Of a DNA stretch of 64,000 nt, positions 47,725-58,968 are shown one piece after another (position 1 is the first letter of the stretch; every line of letters begins with the position of its first letter). Origin of the DNA: JABAAE01 sp905480545 (GTDB taxonomy: Bacteria > Planctomycetota > Planctomycetia > Pirellulales > Pirellulaceae); assembly GCA_943788025.1 (NCBI GenBank), contig CALSOR010000015.1:177105-241104 (forward strand). The letters run 5' to 3'. A program made the translations under genes and the position numbers. The notes under the pieces were generated by a model. It worked only from the letters and a program-made list of their open reading frames with translations, had not been told where the DNA came from and did not search any database.

Positions 47725-48652
47725 CGGCGGGCTTCGGATGCGGTTGTCCGATGATGCCGCAAAGCTCTCGAGCTCGCTGTGTCACAATCACTGCTTTTTG
47801 AAGTAATTCACGGTAAAGTGGCTTCATTCGGTCTTTGTAACGCGGACCTTTCTTCGCCGAGATGCGGTTAATTGCACGGTTCAGTTTCTTCACTTTCTTT
47901 AACAGGTGAGTGTGCTGACGCCATCCAGAAACACCATGTGAATCGGCCAGCTTGACCGACAACGAAATGATCTTTCGAAGACCGTCGAACAACAGCGAAC
48001 TTTCCGTCGGATAATGAATACAAGTTTCCATCACAAACGAATCGGCACGAACTTTTTCAATGGCCTCTGGCTCAAGCACGTGCCCTTGGCCGACGATCGC
48101 TTGGCTGATGCTGGCAATCGTCTCGGGTTTGAGCTGGCAGATATTGTTGCGAATCGTACGCCATTTGAATTCCGTTTCGTCGCAGTCACCCAACCCCATG
48201 ATCGCCCGAAGCTTGCGATGGTTCTCGGCAAAGTCTTCCAGTTGATCGTAAGTGCAATCGCATCCCAATCGGACCGCTGCCAGAACACAGATATGCCAAT
48301 AGTCCATACCTGTACGACCGGTGTCAGTCCGAGAGTTTGTGTTGACGTCAGTACCGATCAGCCCAAGGATTTCAGCCAATAGATCTTTGTCGCAGTAAAC
48401 AAACTGAAGCGAGCGGAGCACCGGAACCAGGCTTTCGCGAGATTCAAGATTGAACGAAACTTTTTCGATCGGAACGCTGTCCAATCGCAACTGGTTAGAG
48501 TACGATTTTCGCATCCTTGGCTCCTCGAAGATTGAGTGTGGTGATTCCGTTTTGTTCGAATATTACGAAATCATACACGATTCTTCGGGGAGCTTTTTTA
48601 ATACCTTGCACTCCAAAATCCAACAAAATCAGCTTTTAAGACAGACACTAGC
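47725..48652 (-). mobile_element. Truncated second copy of the insertion sequence
   Basis: This 928-base piece matches the left part of the element at 34876, in opposite orientation, including the outer end (CACTAGC at 48646-48652) and the transposase start at 48514. Identity stops at 47725 inside the transposase codons for HPKPA. The transposase is cut after about 260 residues and reads into foreign sequence until 47624. TA flanks the intact end (48653-48654). The sequence looks nearly identical to the full copy, so truncation is recent. Confidence 0.9.
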
Positions 48653-48835
48653 TACGGAGAAAGTGATGAATTCGGCTTCAAGGCCGCAGTCGACAAGACA
48701 ACCGTCTACGACTTTAACGCCACGCTACTCCACCTGATGGGCCTCGACCACGAACGCCTGACATTCTACCACAATGGCCTCGAACGCCGCCTCACAAACG
48801 TTCACGGGCATGTCGTAAAGGAGGTTCTCGCCTAG
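48653..48835 (+). pseudogene. C-terminal fragment of a DUF1501 protein
   Basis: Directly after the insertion sequence an open frame without start reads YGESDEFGFKAAVDKTTVYD, FNATLLHLMGLDHERLTFYH, and NGLERRLTNVHGHVVKEVLA, then stops at 48835. This is the end of the planctomycete DUF1501 (sulfatase-fold) family. About 60 of some 450 residues remain. The missing N-terminus was lost on the other side of the insertion sequence. Confidence 0.8.
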
Positions 48836-49488
48836 AATTCGCCCCGTCTCCAACTTGAGTAGCCAGAAGCAGCGCAGCCATTCGCTCCGAAAAAAGCGGG
48901 GTATCTGCCCGACTTTGCGAGCACAACTAACTACGCCGGTACGCTGATTCCCTCACCCGGTCTCACGGAAAAGCTAAATTGAATTAACACTGGGAAGACA
49001 GAGACACAGCAATCCTTGCTGTTTTCCAGATTCCATGTGGCGATCTCCACCGCAAAAAGTTCTACTGGTGTCCTCGATCCTCCACTTTGAAAATGAAAGC
49101 CGCCGATCGAATGCGATCGGCGGCTTTTTTTTATAGGCTTTTTCGTATTCAGCCGGCTGATGTCTGAAAGTTCAATCAGTTCTTCTGCCACTTTGGGATA
49201 GAAATGCGGCAAGTGACTGTGTGGAGCAAGACACTTACTGAATTCTACCGTCCACTATCTTCAATCGAGCCGCATTTTTCGTCCTCCACTGGTTTCGAGC
49301 CCTAATCGGAGAGCTTCAAAAATGCGGATCACAATCCGAACCATTGACCCTCGGCCGCAAATCTTCTTGCGGAGGAGGGTTTTGTCATTGGCCTTCACGC
49401 TCCCACGTGCGGTTCGGGTCTCAAGGCAAACTCAACTCAGCTCTGATCTGATTCTTCATGCGAACCCGCGTTCAACCTACTGCCGCGT
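48836..49488. other. Intergenic stretch with a strong terminator
   Basis: About 650 bases. It holds the terminator at 49096-49132. The part 49320-49488 may be further decayed DUF1552 sequence but shows no readable motif. No intact gene was seen. Confidence 0.4.
49096..49132 (+). terminator. Rho-independent terminator
   Basis: AAAGCCGCCGATCG pairs perfectly with CGATCGGCGGCTTT across a four-base loop, followed by T residues up to 49132. The flanking A-run makes it potentially bidirectional. Confidence 0.95.
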
Positions 49489-49818
49489 GTCGATGGACTT
49501 CCCAAATCGGTTGGCGATGAACCCATGCTAGATCACTCGTTGCTTCTGTTCGGATTGCATCCAACGCCTTCCACCTGTCCCGCAATTATCCATTGATCCA
49601 GGACGGTGGCAAATCGATGGGCTTCAAGCATGGACCGTACCTCAACTGCGCCGAAGCCGACCGAGGCGGCTGGGCACCAGGCGACAAAGAGACGTGGAGA
49701 ATGAAGGCAATCGACGAGGAGTTGCTGCTGTCAAATCTTTTCGTCACAATGCTTCAAAGACTTGGCGTCGAAACCGAGGACCTTCGCCAACAGCACTGGC
49801 TGCTTTTCTGAGGGTTAA
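49489..49818 (+). pseudogene. C-terminal remnant of a DUF1552 protein
   Basis: The pieces VGDEPMLDHSLLLFG, QDGGKSMGFKHGPYLNCAEA and LLLSNLFVTMLQRLGVETED, and after one frame shift FANSTGCFSEG, match the C-terminal quarter of DUF1552 proteins, which end with LSNLFVSMLQ-like and FADSTG-like motifs. Two frame changes occur (near 49556 and 49783). The front of the gene is missing. DUF1552 genes normally sit after a cytochrome c gene, and none is here. Confidence 0.6.
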
Positions 49819-49882
49819 CATGACGTAGTGGAATTGCTCGTTGCCAAAGCTATGTACGTATCCGCCAACGAAGGAGAATGAA

Positions 49883-52055
49883 ATGACAAGGGCATGGGTT
49901 TGCTTGCTGATTTTGTTAACGTCAAGCACTTGCAAACCTGCAGAGGTGGAGGCGGACTTCTACGTTTCCGTTGGCGGCTCCGATCGTTGGTCCGGTACTC
50001 TGGCTGCGTCCAATGCACAGAAAACTGACGGACCTTTCGCAACCCTGGAGCGTGCGCGCGATGGCCGTTCGGGAGCTGAAGAAGCAGAAGGCGACCGATA
50101 TCGTTGTTCTGATCCGCGAGGGGACCTATCAACTATCCAGCACCAGTGTTTTCGGCTTTGGAGGATTCTGCGGTCGGTGAATCGACGATTACTTACGCAG
50201 CCTACCCTGGCGAAACGCCGGTGTTCAGCTCTGGACGGAAAATCGAAGGCTGGGAACGCGTGACCGGAAAGCTTCCAGGCTTGCCCGAGTCGGCTCAGGG
50301 GGAAAGTGCTGGTCGCGAAAACATCGGATCGATTCTTAACGCTCTATGATGCTGGCGGGATGCTGCCACGCGCACGATCGGAGCGTTTTCGTTCCGACGG
50401 GTAGCTCGACCGAACTCCGTTTTCCCCAAAGGACGATTGAAGAACTGGCCCAATGTCGAGGATGTGGAGATTCTGGTCCGCCCCACTCGGCTTTGGACGA
50501 TGAATGTCCTGCCTCTGGTGTCGGTTAATGAAGAATCGAGCGTTGCTCGCACAGGCATTCCAGCGACCTATGGAATGAACAAAATCGGCTGCTGGGTTGA
50601 GAACGTGTTGGAGGAACTGGACAAAACCGGGCGAATGGGGTGCTCAACACAAAAGATGGAAAGGTCTACCTCTGGCCTCGATCCTCCCGGCACGAAGGCA
50701 AGTCGCCGGTGATGGCTCCTCAGTTAATCGAATTTATTCGGGTAGAGGGGAAGATCGATAAAGAGGCGTCCAAAGATATTCCGATTCGCAACCTGCGCCT
50801 TCGCGGGTCTCACGTTCCAGTATGGCGAACGCTACAACACGCTGGCCAGCGGCGATGCCGGCTTACAGCACGACTGGGACATGTTTGACAAAGGCAACGC
50901 ACTGGTTCGTCTCCGTGGCGCCGAGAAACTGCGCCATCGAACAGTGCCAATTTTCTTCACAGCGGAAGCGGTGCGATCCGCGTCGATCTGCATGGGCAGC
51001 ACTAACGAGATTACCGGCAACCATATCGAACACATGGGCGGTGGCGGCGTTCTGCTTTGTGGTTATGGGCCCTGGCACCAAGGACGTGAACAAGAATAAT
51101 CTCGTCTGCAACAACGACATCCATCACGTTGGTGAAATCTACTGGCAGTCACCCGGAATCTACATTTGTCAGAGCGGCGACAACCGTGTGGCAAACAATC
51201 TGATTCACCACACCAACTATACGGCGTTGATTATATCGGGAATTATTCACCCGCTTTATCACGCGGGGAACCAAACGCGAATCGTATCGCACCGTCCGAT
51301 GGCATGAACTCGGAGACCTGCCAAAACATCCGCAGCCTGACGACGTTCGCCCGTTTCTCCACACACGCAACAATCTGATCGAGAGCAACGAGATTCACCA
51401 TGCCATGCAAATCCTGGGTGACGGCAACGGGATCTACATTCGTGGCGCTGGACCGGGCAATGTCATTCGCCGAAATTATATCCATCATTTGGTGTCCGAT
51501 ATCAATGGGCAAAGTGCGATTCGGACCCGACGGCGGACAAGAGGACACGCTCATTCGCCGAGAACCTGATCTACAAATGCAAATCGCAAGGCGTGACATT
51601 GAAGCTGAACAACCGCTTTGAAAACAACATTGTCGCCGATGTCATTGCACCCCGCGGAACTTACCTGAAGATTGTCGAAGGGCCGATGAAGGGGGCGAGC
51701 AACAAACGGAATATCTTCTATTCGTTCGCTCGCAGATTGCACCTTTATCTCTGAACCAGGAGGAGGGAAGGGGAAAAGTTGGCGAGGACCGGAGAGGCCG
51801 CGTCCCCGCACGGATGAAGGACATCGATTCCGATAACAACATCTACTTTTGCAAAGCGGACCCCAATCTCGCTAACAAGGTCTTGGCGAAACTGCAAAGC
51901 GACGGTGTCGATGCAAACAGCCTTGTGGTGGATCCGATAGTTCGTGGATCCAGAGAAAGGTGACTTCCGATTTCAAACCGGAATCTCCCGCGCTGAAACT
52001 GGGCATAGCTCCATTCGACATTTCCAAGGTCGGTTTACTTTCCAGTACAAAGTAG
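49883..52055 (+). pseudogene. Exported right-handed beta-helix protein, frameshifted
   Basis: The start MTRAWVCLLILLTSSTCKPA at 49883 has AAGGAG six bases upstream and a signal peptide. The mature part opens ADFYVSVGGSDRWSGTLAAS and ATLERARDAVRELKKQKATD, typical of secreted parallel beta-helix (DUF1565-like) carbohydrate-active proteins. Later pieces include HIEHMGGGGVLLCGYG, GIYICQSGDNRVANNLIHHT and GDGNGIYIRGAGPGN, with the repeated Asn/Gly/Ile pattern of helix coils. It ends LKLGIAPFDISKVGLLSSTK at 52055. About 720 residues when repaired. At least ten single-base breaks. Catalytic residues cannot be assigned; a lyase or hydrolase acting on a uronic-acid polymer is a guess from the neighbours. 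Confidence 0.7.
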
Positions 52056-52077
52056 CGAATGCCAAGTAGCGAATGCA
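52050..52077. repeat. Two tandem copies of a 14-base unit
   Basis: AAGTAGCGAATGC(C/A) at 52050-52063 and 52064-52077; the first copy contains the stop codon of the beta-helix gene. Confidence 0.85.
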
Positions 52078-52121
52078 AAATAATAAACGCCAACCAAAAC
52101 AAAACGGACGAATTACGATGA

Positions 52122-53366
52122 ATGAACCGATGCACTACCTTGTGTTCTAGCAGGATGGTTTTTCCTTGGCTTCGGTTTTCCGTTGCCTTCGCTTTGCTTC
52201 ATGCAAGTTTGGCCTTGGCGATTGCGTCGCTTGGCGTCTCAACAGTGGCAGGACAAGACGATCGTTCTTTGCGTGTCAGCGACGGGAGTCGTTTTGTAAC
52301 CAAAGACTTTTATCCTGAATTTAGCTGGGCGACCACGCCTCGCTATTTCATGTTTGGAGACAAGAACCGTGTACTGCATCCGGAGCAAGTTCGTTTCATT
52401 GCGGAGCGAACCGGTTTTCTTTGCACTGAAAAATCACATGCAATGGGAGAATTTGGGGCGGCTGAACGGGGCGCCAAGCACGAAGCCGCCGCTTTTTAAA
52501 AAGATCAATCCCCAAATTAAAGGTGTTGTTTTACTTCAATGCAGCCTATGCCTGGCCCTACACCTCGTATAACCGGGATTTTCACCAAGGCAACGCATCG
52601 AAGCACATCCCGAGTTGAAGAAGTTTCTGATCACCCAACCGAAGACCGGTAAGTTGGCCGATCGATATGGTGCTTTTTGCTTTGACGTTTTGAATTCCGA
52701 CTTTCGTGATTGGTGGGTGGAAACGGGTTGCCAAGGGTGTTGAAGCATCCGGCTGCGACGGCACTTTCATTGATCAAATGCACGGCAATGTCCAAACTTC
52801 GACCAGGTAAGGGGGCGGCGATCGAAAAGGCGATGGGCCAGATGATGGGCGCACTCAAACAGAGAATGGGCCCCGACAAAATACTACTGGCAAACAATGC
52901 ATACAATGCCGACGCCTAAACATGTTTACCCGGTCCAGTGACGCGATCATGTTTGAAAACTATGCGACGGTGAAGTCCAACAAGGAAAAGCCTGTTGGCC
53001 GAGTGGGGGCATATGTTGAAAAATGCCAAGGATGGGAAAATCTCCGTATTTCGCCTTGGAGTCGAGGGTACGGGCCGAAGAAACCTGAAGCCGAATATGC
53101 CGAAACTTTCCAAAGAGAAGGCGGAGTTCGCTCAGGCATGCTATCTGATCGGCGCGCAGCCTTATTCGTATTTCATGTATAGTTGGGGTTGGAAGTTGTC
53201 ATCCGGCGCGCTGGTTGACTATCCCGAATTTAAAAAACCACTCGGCCCGCCCAAAGACGCTTACAATCGTACCACGCCCGATGGCTGGGAGTTCACTCGC
53301 GAATTCGAACACGCAAGCGTATGGGTCAACACAGAATCCAGAAAGGCCAAGATCACTTGGCGATAG
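52122..53366 (+). pseudogene. Exported glycoside hydrolase-like protein (GHL15-like), frameshifted
   Basis: The frame from 52122 has a signal peptide (cleavage near STVAGQDD). It then reads YPEFSWATTPRYFMFGDKN, FKKINPQIKVLFYFNAAYAW, EASGCDGTFIDQMHGNVQTS, KILLANNAYNADAKHVYPV and SDAIMFENYATVKSN. The (beta/alpha)8 pattern with acidic residues at strand ends (DGTFID, MFEN) fits the putative glycosidase family PF14885 (GHL15). The last part, from 52995, ends ASVWVNTESRKAKITWR. About 410 residues when repaired, with at least five breaks. Substrate unknown. Confidence 0.6.
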
Positions 53367-53384
53367 CAGACGATGGAACCTCAA

Positions 53385-54855
53385 ATGAATCGACGAACCA
53401 CAGCAATTTTGATGGCGGCAATCGTTCTGCTCGGGAACGCTTCTTCGTACGCAGGTAATCCCGAAGGCGTTGCCCCAGAGGACAACGCTTCGACATCCAC
53501 CAAAGTATACAACATCAAGGATTTTGGCGCGATCGGTGATGGCGTTGCGATGGAGACGAAAGCAATCCAGGCCTCCATCGATGCGTGTCACGACGCGGGT
53601 GGCGGGGTCGTTCGCGTGCCTGCCGGAGATTTCCAATTCGGCACGATCAAGTTGAAAAGCAACGTGACTCTGTCGCTCGACTACGGAGCGAATTTGCTGG
53701 GCAGCACCGACAAGGCTGACTATACAACCGACGGCATTGATAATCCGAGAGAAGGTGGACCGCATTGTCTGATCTATGCCAATGGCGCGACCAACGTTTC
53801 CATCGAAGGTCTGGGTGTCATCGATGGGCGAGGGACGGCGGAGAATTTCCCAAGAGACAGATCGCGTGGCAAGAACCGAGGTCTTCGTCCGCGTCTGCTT
53901 CGAATGAACAATTGCGATGGATTCCGTTTCTCCGGTGTCACCTGGAAACGACCTGCATTTTGGGGTCTGCATCTCGTCGACTGCAAGAACATTCATTTCG
54001 ACGCGGTGAAGATCCAGTTTCGAAATAACAACTTCAACAATGACGGACTCGATCTCGACGGTTGCGAGAATGTTTTGATCGAAAACTGCGATATCGATTC
54101 GGGCGATGACGCGATCTGCCTGAAGAGTTCGAAGAATCCATGTCGGAAAATCGTTGTGCGTCGGTGCAAGGTATCCAGCAACACGGCAGCATTAAAATTC
54201 GGAACCTCATCGCGTGGCGGCTTTATTGATGTAAAGGTGACCAACTGCTATTTCTATGATTGCCCGATGGGTGCCATCAAATTACAGTTAGTCGACGGAG
54301 GGCGTTTGGAGAACGTGGACATCTCAAGAATCACGATGAAAAATGTTGGTAGTCCAATCTTCATCCGACTGGGTAATCGAGGGAGTACTTTCAGCAAGAA
54401 CGAACGAAAAAAAACGCCGGTCGGAACGCTGAAGAACATTCGCATCAGTGAGATCGTTGCAGAGGGTAACAATCGAGGACCGGGAAAAAGCGATACGGGC
54501 CACTTACAAGAACATCAAAGCGGAAGATGCACCGGGGGTCACCGACAAAGAAAAGTCGAAAGCCGGGCCGATCATGATCACGGGCATTCCCGGTCATTAT
54601 ATCGAAAACGTTGTCCTGGAAAATGTCAACATTTCCTACCCGGGTAATGGTACGGAAGAAGACGCCAAGCGAGTTGTAGCGGAGGACGAGAATCGCTATC
54701 CCGAGCAGTACTTCTTTGGTGTACTACCGGCATGGGGTGCCTATATCCGACATGCCAAAAATGTTCAGTTCAAAAATGTAAACCTGACAACCCGCTCGGC
54801 GGATCAGCGAAAAAAATACGTATTGGATGATGTTGAGGGATTTGTCGAAAACTGA
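53385..54855 (+). pseudogene. GH28 family polygalacturonase-like enzyme, one frameshift
   Basis: A signal peptide (MNRRTTAILMAAIVLLGNAS) precedes a complete GH28 beta-helix: YNIKDFGAIGDGVAMETKAI (about 37-56), GLGVIDGRG, RPAFWGLHLVDCKNI, NNDGLDLDGCENVLIENCDI, and the catalytic DSGDDAICLKSSKNP. A single extra G in the GGG at 54464-54466 shifts the frame. The rest continues TIEDREKAIRATYKNIKAED and ends KKYVLDDVEGFVEN at 54855. The His of the usual GHG motif is not obvious at AALKFGTSS, so specificity is uncertain. GH28 enzymes hydrolyse pectin-type galacturonan. An in-frame ATG at 53373 is an alternative start. Confidence 0.8.
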
Positions 54856-54961
54856 TCGATGAAAGTTCAAGCTCGAAGTGCTACGACGTCGACACACCGA
54901 CGTTAGTATAACACGCCCCAGCAGGATGCTTTTGAATTTTAAGAAACAACAATAAGGAAAC

Positions 54962-56828
54962 CTGTTCATCAGCTACCTGAAACCAAGTCTTTATGCGGTC
55001 ACGTTGTCGCTCATCGGACTTCATGCGACGCCCGCTCTTTGCGCAACAGAAAGGCCTAAACCCAACGTGGTACTGATTCTGGCGGACGACCTGGGCTGGC
55101 AGGATGTGAAGTGCTATGACGTCGATAAGCCGTCTGCCTACGACACACCGAATCTGGATGCCTTTTCCAAAAAGGGTGTGATGTTCTGGCAGGCCTATTC
55201 GCCTGCACCGACTTGCTCGCCGTCCCGCTGCGCCATATTGAGCGGGAATCATCCGGCCCGTGCGCAGAAAACGCACGTGGTAGGCGGCCACCCGCCGTCC
55301 GCCCGGAGTAGCCGCTCGCGGATGATTGACCCATGGTACAGCGGTCGGATGCCAGTGAACACCTTTACGCTGGCTCGGGCGATGAAGGCCAACGGTTATA
55401 CAACAGGACATGCGGGCAAATGGCACATTGCAATTGATCACAGTGCTTTTCCACAACCAAAGGATGTCGGTTTCGATTACACCCGCTCCACTCGGGGGGC
55501 GCATAGGAACATGAAGAATCGCCTAGAAGGTTTTTGCCACATCGGCAAGAAATGACCCTTATCGCCTGGACGAAAACGGTTTTCCTTACCATCAGAATAA
55601 CGAGGATGCGATAACATTTCTCCGTGAAAATAAAGACCAGCCCTTCTTTCTCTATTACTGCACTTGGCTGGTTCACTCACCGATTGTTACACGCAACGAG
55701 GCTTTGCTGAAGAAGTATGCCGAGCGGATGGATGTAGAGCCGCAGCCCCAAAATGACAAGGGCATGAAAGGGCAGAAGAATCCCTTCTACGGGGCGATGG
55801 TTGAATCGCTCGACTATTATTTGGGGCGGGTCATCAACTATCTGGAAACGACGGAAGATCCTCGCTGGCCGGATCACATGCTGAGCGAAAACACCTACAT
55901 CATTTTTGCCTCTGACAATGGAGGCGTAAAAGGGTACACAGACAATACGCCTTTAGATAAGGGTAAATCATCCGCAAAAGAGGGCGGCACCCGCGTGCCG
56001 ATGTTGATCGCCGGACCTGGCATTTCGGCTGGCGTGCAAACAGATGTGATAGTCAACGGTCTTGATTTCTACCCGACCATTCTTTCGTTGACGGGTTCTG
56101 AGCGGCCGGACGACAAGAATTTTGATGGTTGCGACCTGGCCCCGCTCCTGCTGGGCGATCCAAAAGACCCGGCGATGGTTAAACATACCGATGGTTTGGT
56201 GCGAGATACCATGATGTGGCACTTCCCGCATAGTGCTGATCTGGAAAGTGCATTGATTGTCGGCAACTATAAACTGATCCGAAACTATGACCATGTGAAC
56301 AACGACGGAACACCAGAACTCGAACTTTTCCAGCTGTACAAAACCGAAAACGGGAAGCGGATGCGGGTAGATATCGAAGAGGCTAACAACTTGGCCGCCA
56401 AGATGCCGGAACGGACGGCAACGATGAATCATCAGCTCACAGAAATGCTGACCGGGATGAAGGCTGGTTACCCGAGTTATAACCCGGACTTTAAGGGGAA
56501 ACTGCCACAGAAGAAATCCGTTCCGGTCGTGACCAAAGTTCAGGAGCAAGGCTCAAAAGTGATTGTGAGCTTTCAGGAACGCGGAGCCGAGGTGCAGCGG
56601 GCTCAGTTGATCTATACCAAAAACGGTGGCGAGAAACATGAAGAGTGGTTTCGGGAGCCGATGGCGTCAACAGGCAAGGGAGTGTTTGCCGTCCAACTGC
56701 CAGAAGGAACCACACATTACTTCGTCAACCTGATCGACGAAAATCAGTTTCTAGTCAGCTACCCAAGCCTGAAAAATTTGGGACGTAACCTGAACTACCT
56801 ACGGTTTGCACTGCAATCTGGAAATTAG
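54962..56828 (+). pseudogene. Exported S1 family sulfatase, one frameshift
   Basis: The sulfatase motif TCSPSRCAILSGNHPAR (Cys converted to formylglycine) follows PNVVLILADDLGWQDVKCYD, which holds the first calcium ligands. TGHAGKWHI and ASDNGG supply further active-site residues. One extra T in the run at 55531-55535 breaks the frame; after it the protein reads ATSARNDPYRLDENGFPYHQ and on without interruption to 56828. About 620 residues. The start is uncertain: AAGGAAA is followed by CTG at 54962, which gives a good signal peptide, while TTG at 55004 removes its basic part. Probably periplasmic or outer-surface and acting on a sulfated polysaccharide. Confidence 0.85.
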
Positions 56829-56980
56829 ATAAGGCTTTGAAAGGTGCGAAACTAATGTGACTTCCATCGTCTGGAAACCGGTGGATAAAAAAAACACTCC
56901 ATCAAAATAATGAAATGTCAGAATGTAATTGCAATTTATGAACGACACCATGAAACCAACACCCTAATGGATACAAGAGC

Positions 56981-57964
56981 ATGAGAATTCACACGATCGC
57001 TGCCATCATGATCGCTTTTGTAGCAACAAGCGAAATAACAGGTCAAGAAACAAAGCGTCAGAGCAACGCTGCGCGTGCTTCCAAGGGCGGCAAATACCTA
57101 CAGACTGGCGGAGATAGCAAGCTGGAAGTTGTTTACAAAAAGGTTTCGCGAAGAGACTTGAATCTGGACCTGTATTACCCGACGGACAAGCCCGCCGAGA
57201 AAAGTCCAGTGATTGTCTTTACTCACGGTGGAGGATGGGCCGCCGGCAATCGGTACAAGGCTGCCCGTGGAATTTTTGCGACCGTTTTTGAACAATTGAT
57301 CAAGAAAGGTTTCGCGGTAGCGCCCGTGAGCTACCGACTGGCGAAGAAGGACAGAAATGTGGCGATGCGTGATTGCGTCATCGATTGCAAAGACGCCATT
57401 CGCTACCTGGCAAAGAACAGTAAAGCGTTGAAGCTTGATCCCAATCGCATTTTCGTGATGGGAGATTCGGCAGGCGGCCACATCGCACAAATGCTTTTGC
57501 TGGCGTCGCCTGAACAATTGCTAGGAGATCCAACGCTCGCCGAAGTTCCTTACCGAATGGTTGCCGGCGTCTCTTGGTATGGGCCGTGCGATTTTGAAAA
57601 GATGGAATTGTTCAACTACGATGACCGAGTTGACTTCAAGGATCGTTTTGCCGCCCGTATTCTCGGCTCGGATTCAGGGCCGAAAGATAAATTGGCTCGC
57701 TATCGGGAAGTCAGTCCGATCAACTATCTGAGCAAAGACAGCCCGCCACTGCTGATGATTCAGGGCGACAAAGACACGACGATTCCGGCCAAGCATGCTC
57801 ACTACATGCAGCAGAAGGCAAAGCAACTGCATGCCCCTGTTGAGATCATGATCATCAAGAATTCTGGGCACAATTGGCGCAAGGTCGACGCGGAGATCGA
57901 ACCATCTCGAGAAGCGATTATCAAGCGTACCGTTCAGTTCTTTGTCCAACACCTTCACCAGTAA
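56981..57964 (+). CDS. Exported alpha/beta hydrolase (carboxylesterase-like)
   Basis: The 327-residue protein has a signal peptide (cleavage near SEITGQET, about residue 21). It has an alpha/beta hydrolase core with oxyanion loop FTHGGGWAAGN (about 80-90), nucleophile Ser in VMGDSAGGHIAQ (about 162), Asp in IQGDKDTTIP and His in IKNSGHNWRK. The family includes acetylxylan-type and feruloyl-type esterases. It is one of the few genes of this cluster with no frameshift. An esterase that removes acyl groups from the polysaccharide handled by its neighbours is likely (inference). Confidence 0.8.
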   Translation: MRIHTIAAIMIAFVATSEITGQETKRQSNAARASKGGKYLQTGGDSKLEVVYKKVSRRDLNLDLYYPTDKPAEKSPVIVFTHGGGWAAGNRYKAARGIFATVFEQLIKKGFAVAPVSYRLAKKDRNVAMRDCVIDCKDAIRYLAKNSKALKLDPNRIFVMGDSAGGHIAQMLLLASPEQLLGDPTLAEVPYRMVAGVSWYGPCDFEKMELFNYDDRVDFKDRFAARILGSDSGPKDKLARYREVSPINYLSKDSPPLLMIQGDKDTTIPAKHAHYMQQKAKQLHAPVEIMIIKNSGHNWRKVDAEIEPSREAIIKRTVQFFVQHLHQ

Positions 57965-58088
57965 CCCATTCGCCGAGCAGTTGAATCAACGGTCGGGTTG
58001 CGTCGCAAAGGTGGCCGTTGAGAGCTCTCCGGACTTTCCGGTGAAATTAGAGAGAAACGTTTTAAGATCGAAGAAAGGTATCCATCGA

Positions 58089-58848
58089 GTGAGAATCAAA
58101 CACCGATTAAGTTGTCTCCGATCCGCCTTGATCGTCATGGCCGTTGCAGCGGTTTCACCAATCACGGCCGACGATTTGCCGACGCCAACTTTAGGGCTCG
58201 CCCCGCCAGAGAGAGCGGTCGTACTGTTTGACGGATCAAATTTTGATACTTGGAAGCCTTTCTCGTGGCAGTGGATCAATCCGAAAAACGACCAGAAGGA
58301 AATTCAATGGAAGATCGCTGATGACAAGACAATGCAGATTGCTTTCGAATTAAAGCCAAACGCCGCAAGCAGTTTTTATGCAGCAAAAAGAGTTTTGGCG
58401 ACTACCGACTACACCTTGAGTTTCAGTTGCCTAAGGACGGCGGCACAGGAAACAGTGGTCTTTTCTTTGGCCCGTTATACGAACTGCAGATTCTCGACAG
58501 CTCTGCAAAGAAGAACATCGGGCTGGGCGACTGTGGGGCGATCTATCAGATTCGTTCGCCGATGTGAATGCTGCATTGGGACCCGGTGTTTGGCAAACCA
58601 TTGATTTGGAATACAAGGCGGCGAAGATAGGTACGAACGGATTTATGACGGAGAAAGGCGCTGCCCGTGTCACGGTTCGGCTCAACGGCAAACTGATCCA
58701 CGACGATTTCAAGCTGTCATTGCGACGCAACAAATATGCCGCCTTCCCGGAAGAGCCAACCTCACCCATCGTTCTGCAGGAACATGGATCGCCGGTTAAA
58801 TTCAGGAACATCTGGGTGGTGGAACGCGCTAAAAAGAAAAAGCCGTAG
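58089..58848 (+). pseudogene. Exported DUF1080 (3-keto-disaccharide hydrolase-like) protein, frameshifted
   Basis: From a GTG at 58089 (AAAGG about ten bases upstream) a signal peptide leads to ERAVVLFDGSNFDTWKPFSW, the DUF1080 opening with FDG and W. After a break near 58417 it reads HLEFQLPKDGGTGNSGLFFG, YELQILDSSAKKN and GDCGAIYQI. A second break near 58560 precedes ALGPGVWQTIDLEYKAAKIG and VRLNGKLIHDDFKLSLRRNK. It ends KFRNIWVVERAKKKKP at 58848. DUF1080 proteins adopt a concanavalin-like fold and accompany planctomycete glycan-degradation genes. These two breaks look like lost bases rather than gained ones. Confidence 0.75.
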
Positions 58849-58968
58849 TCGAATTCGCCCGAACTTCCATCACCACAGGAACATCATTCAAGGGACGCCA
58901 AGCGAAGTCCACTATACTCAATTGTAACGGCCTAAAACGAAAACACTCATTTTAAACACGAGCACCAC

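Noticed and set aside
47624..48514. The truncated transposase as a functional short protein.
   Set aside because: It lacks the second Asp and the Glu of the catalytic triad and ends in foreign sequence.
49010..49095. A tRNA-like stretch (GGAAGACAGAG... to ...CTCGATCCTCCA) just before a terminator.
   Set aside because: The 3' part resembles a tRNA-Ser T arm, but I cannot fold an acceptor stem or anticodon arm, and the ends do not pair. At best a tRNA scrap.
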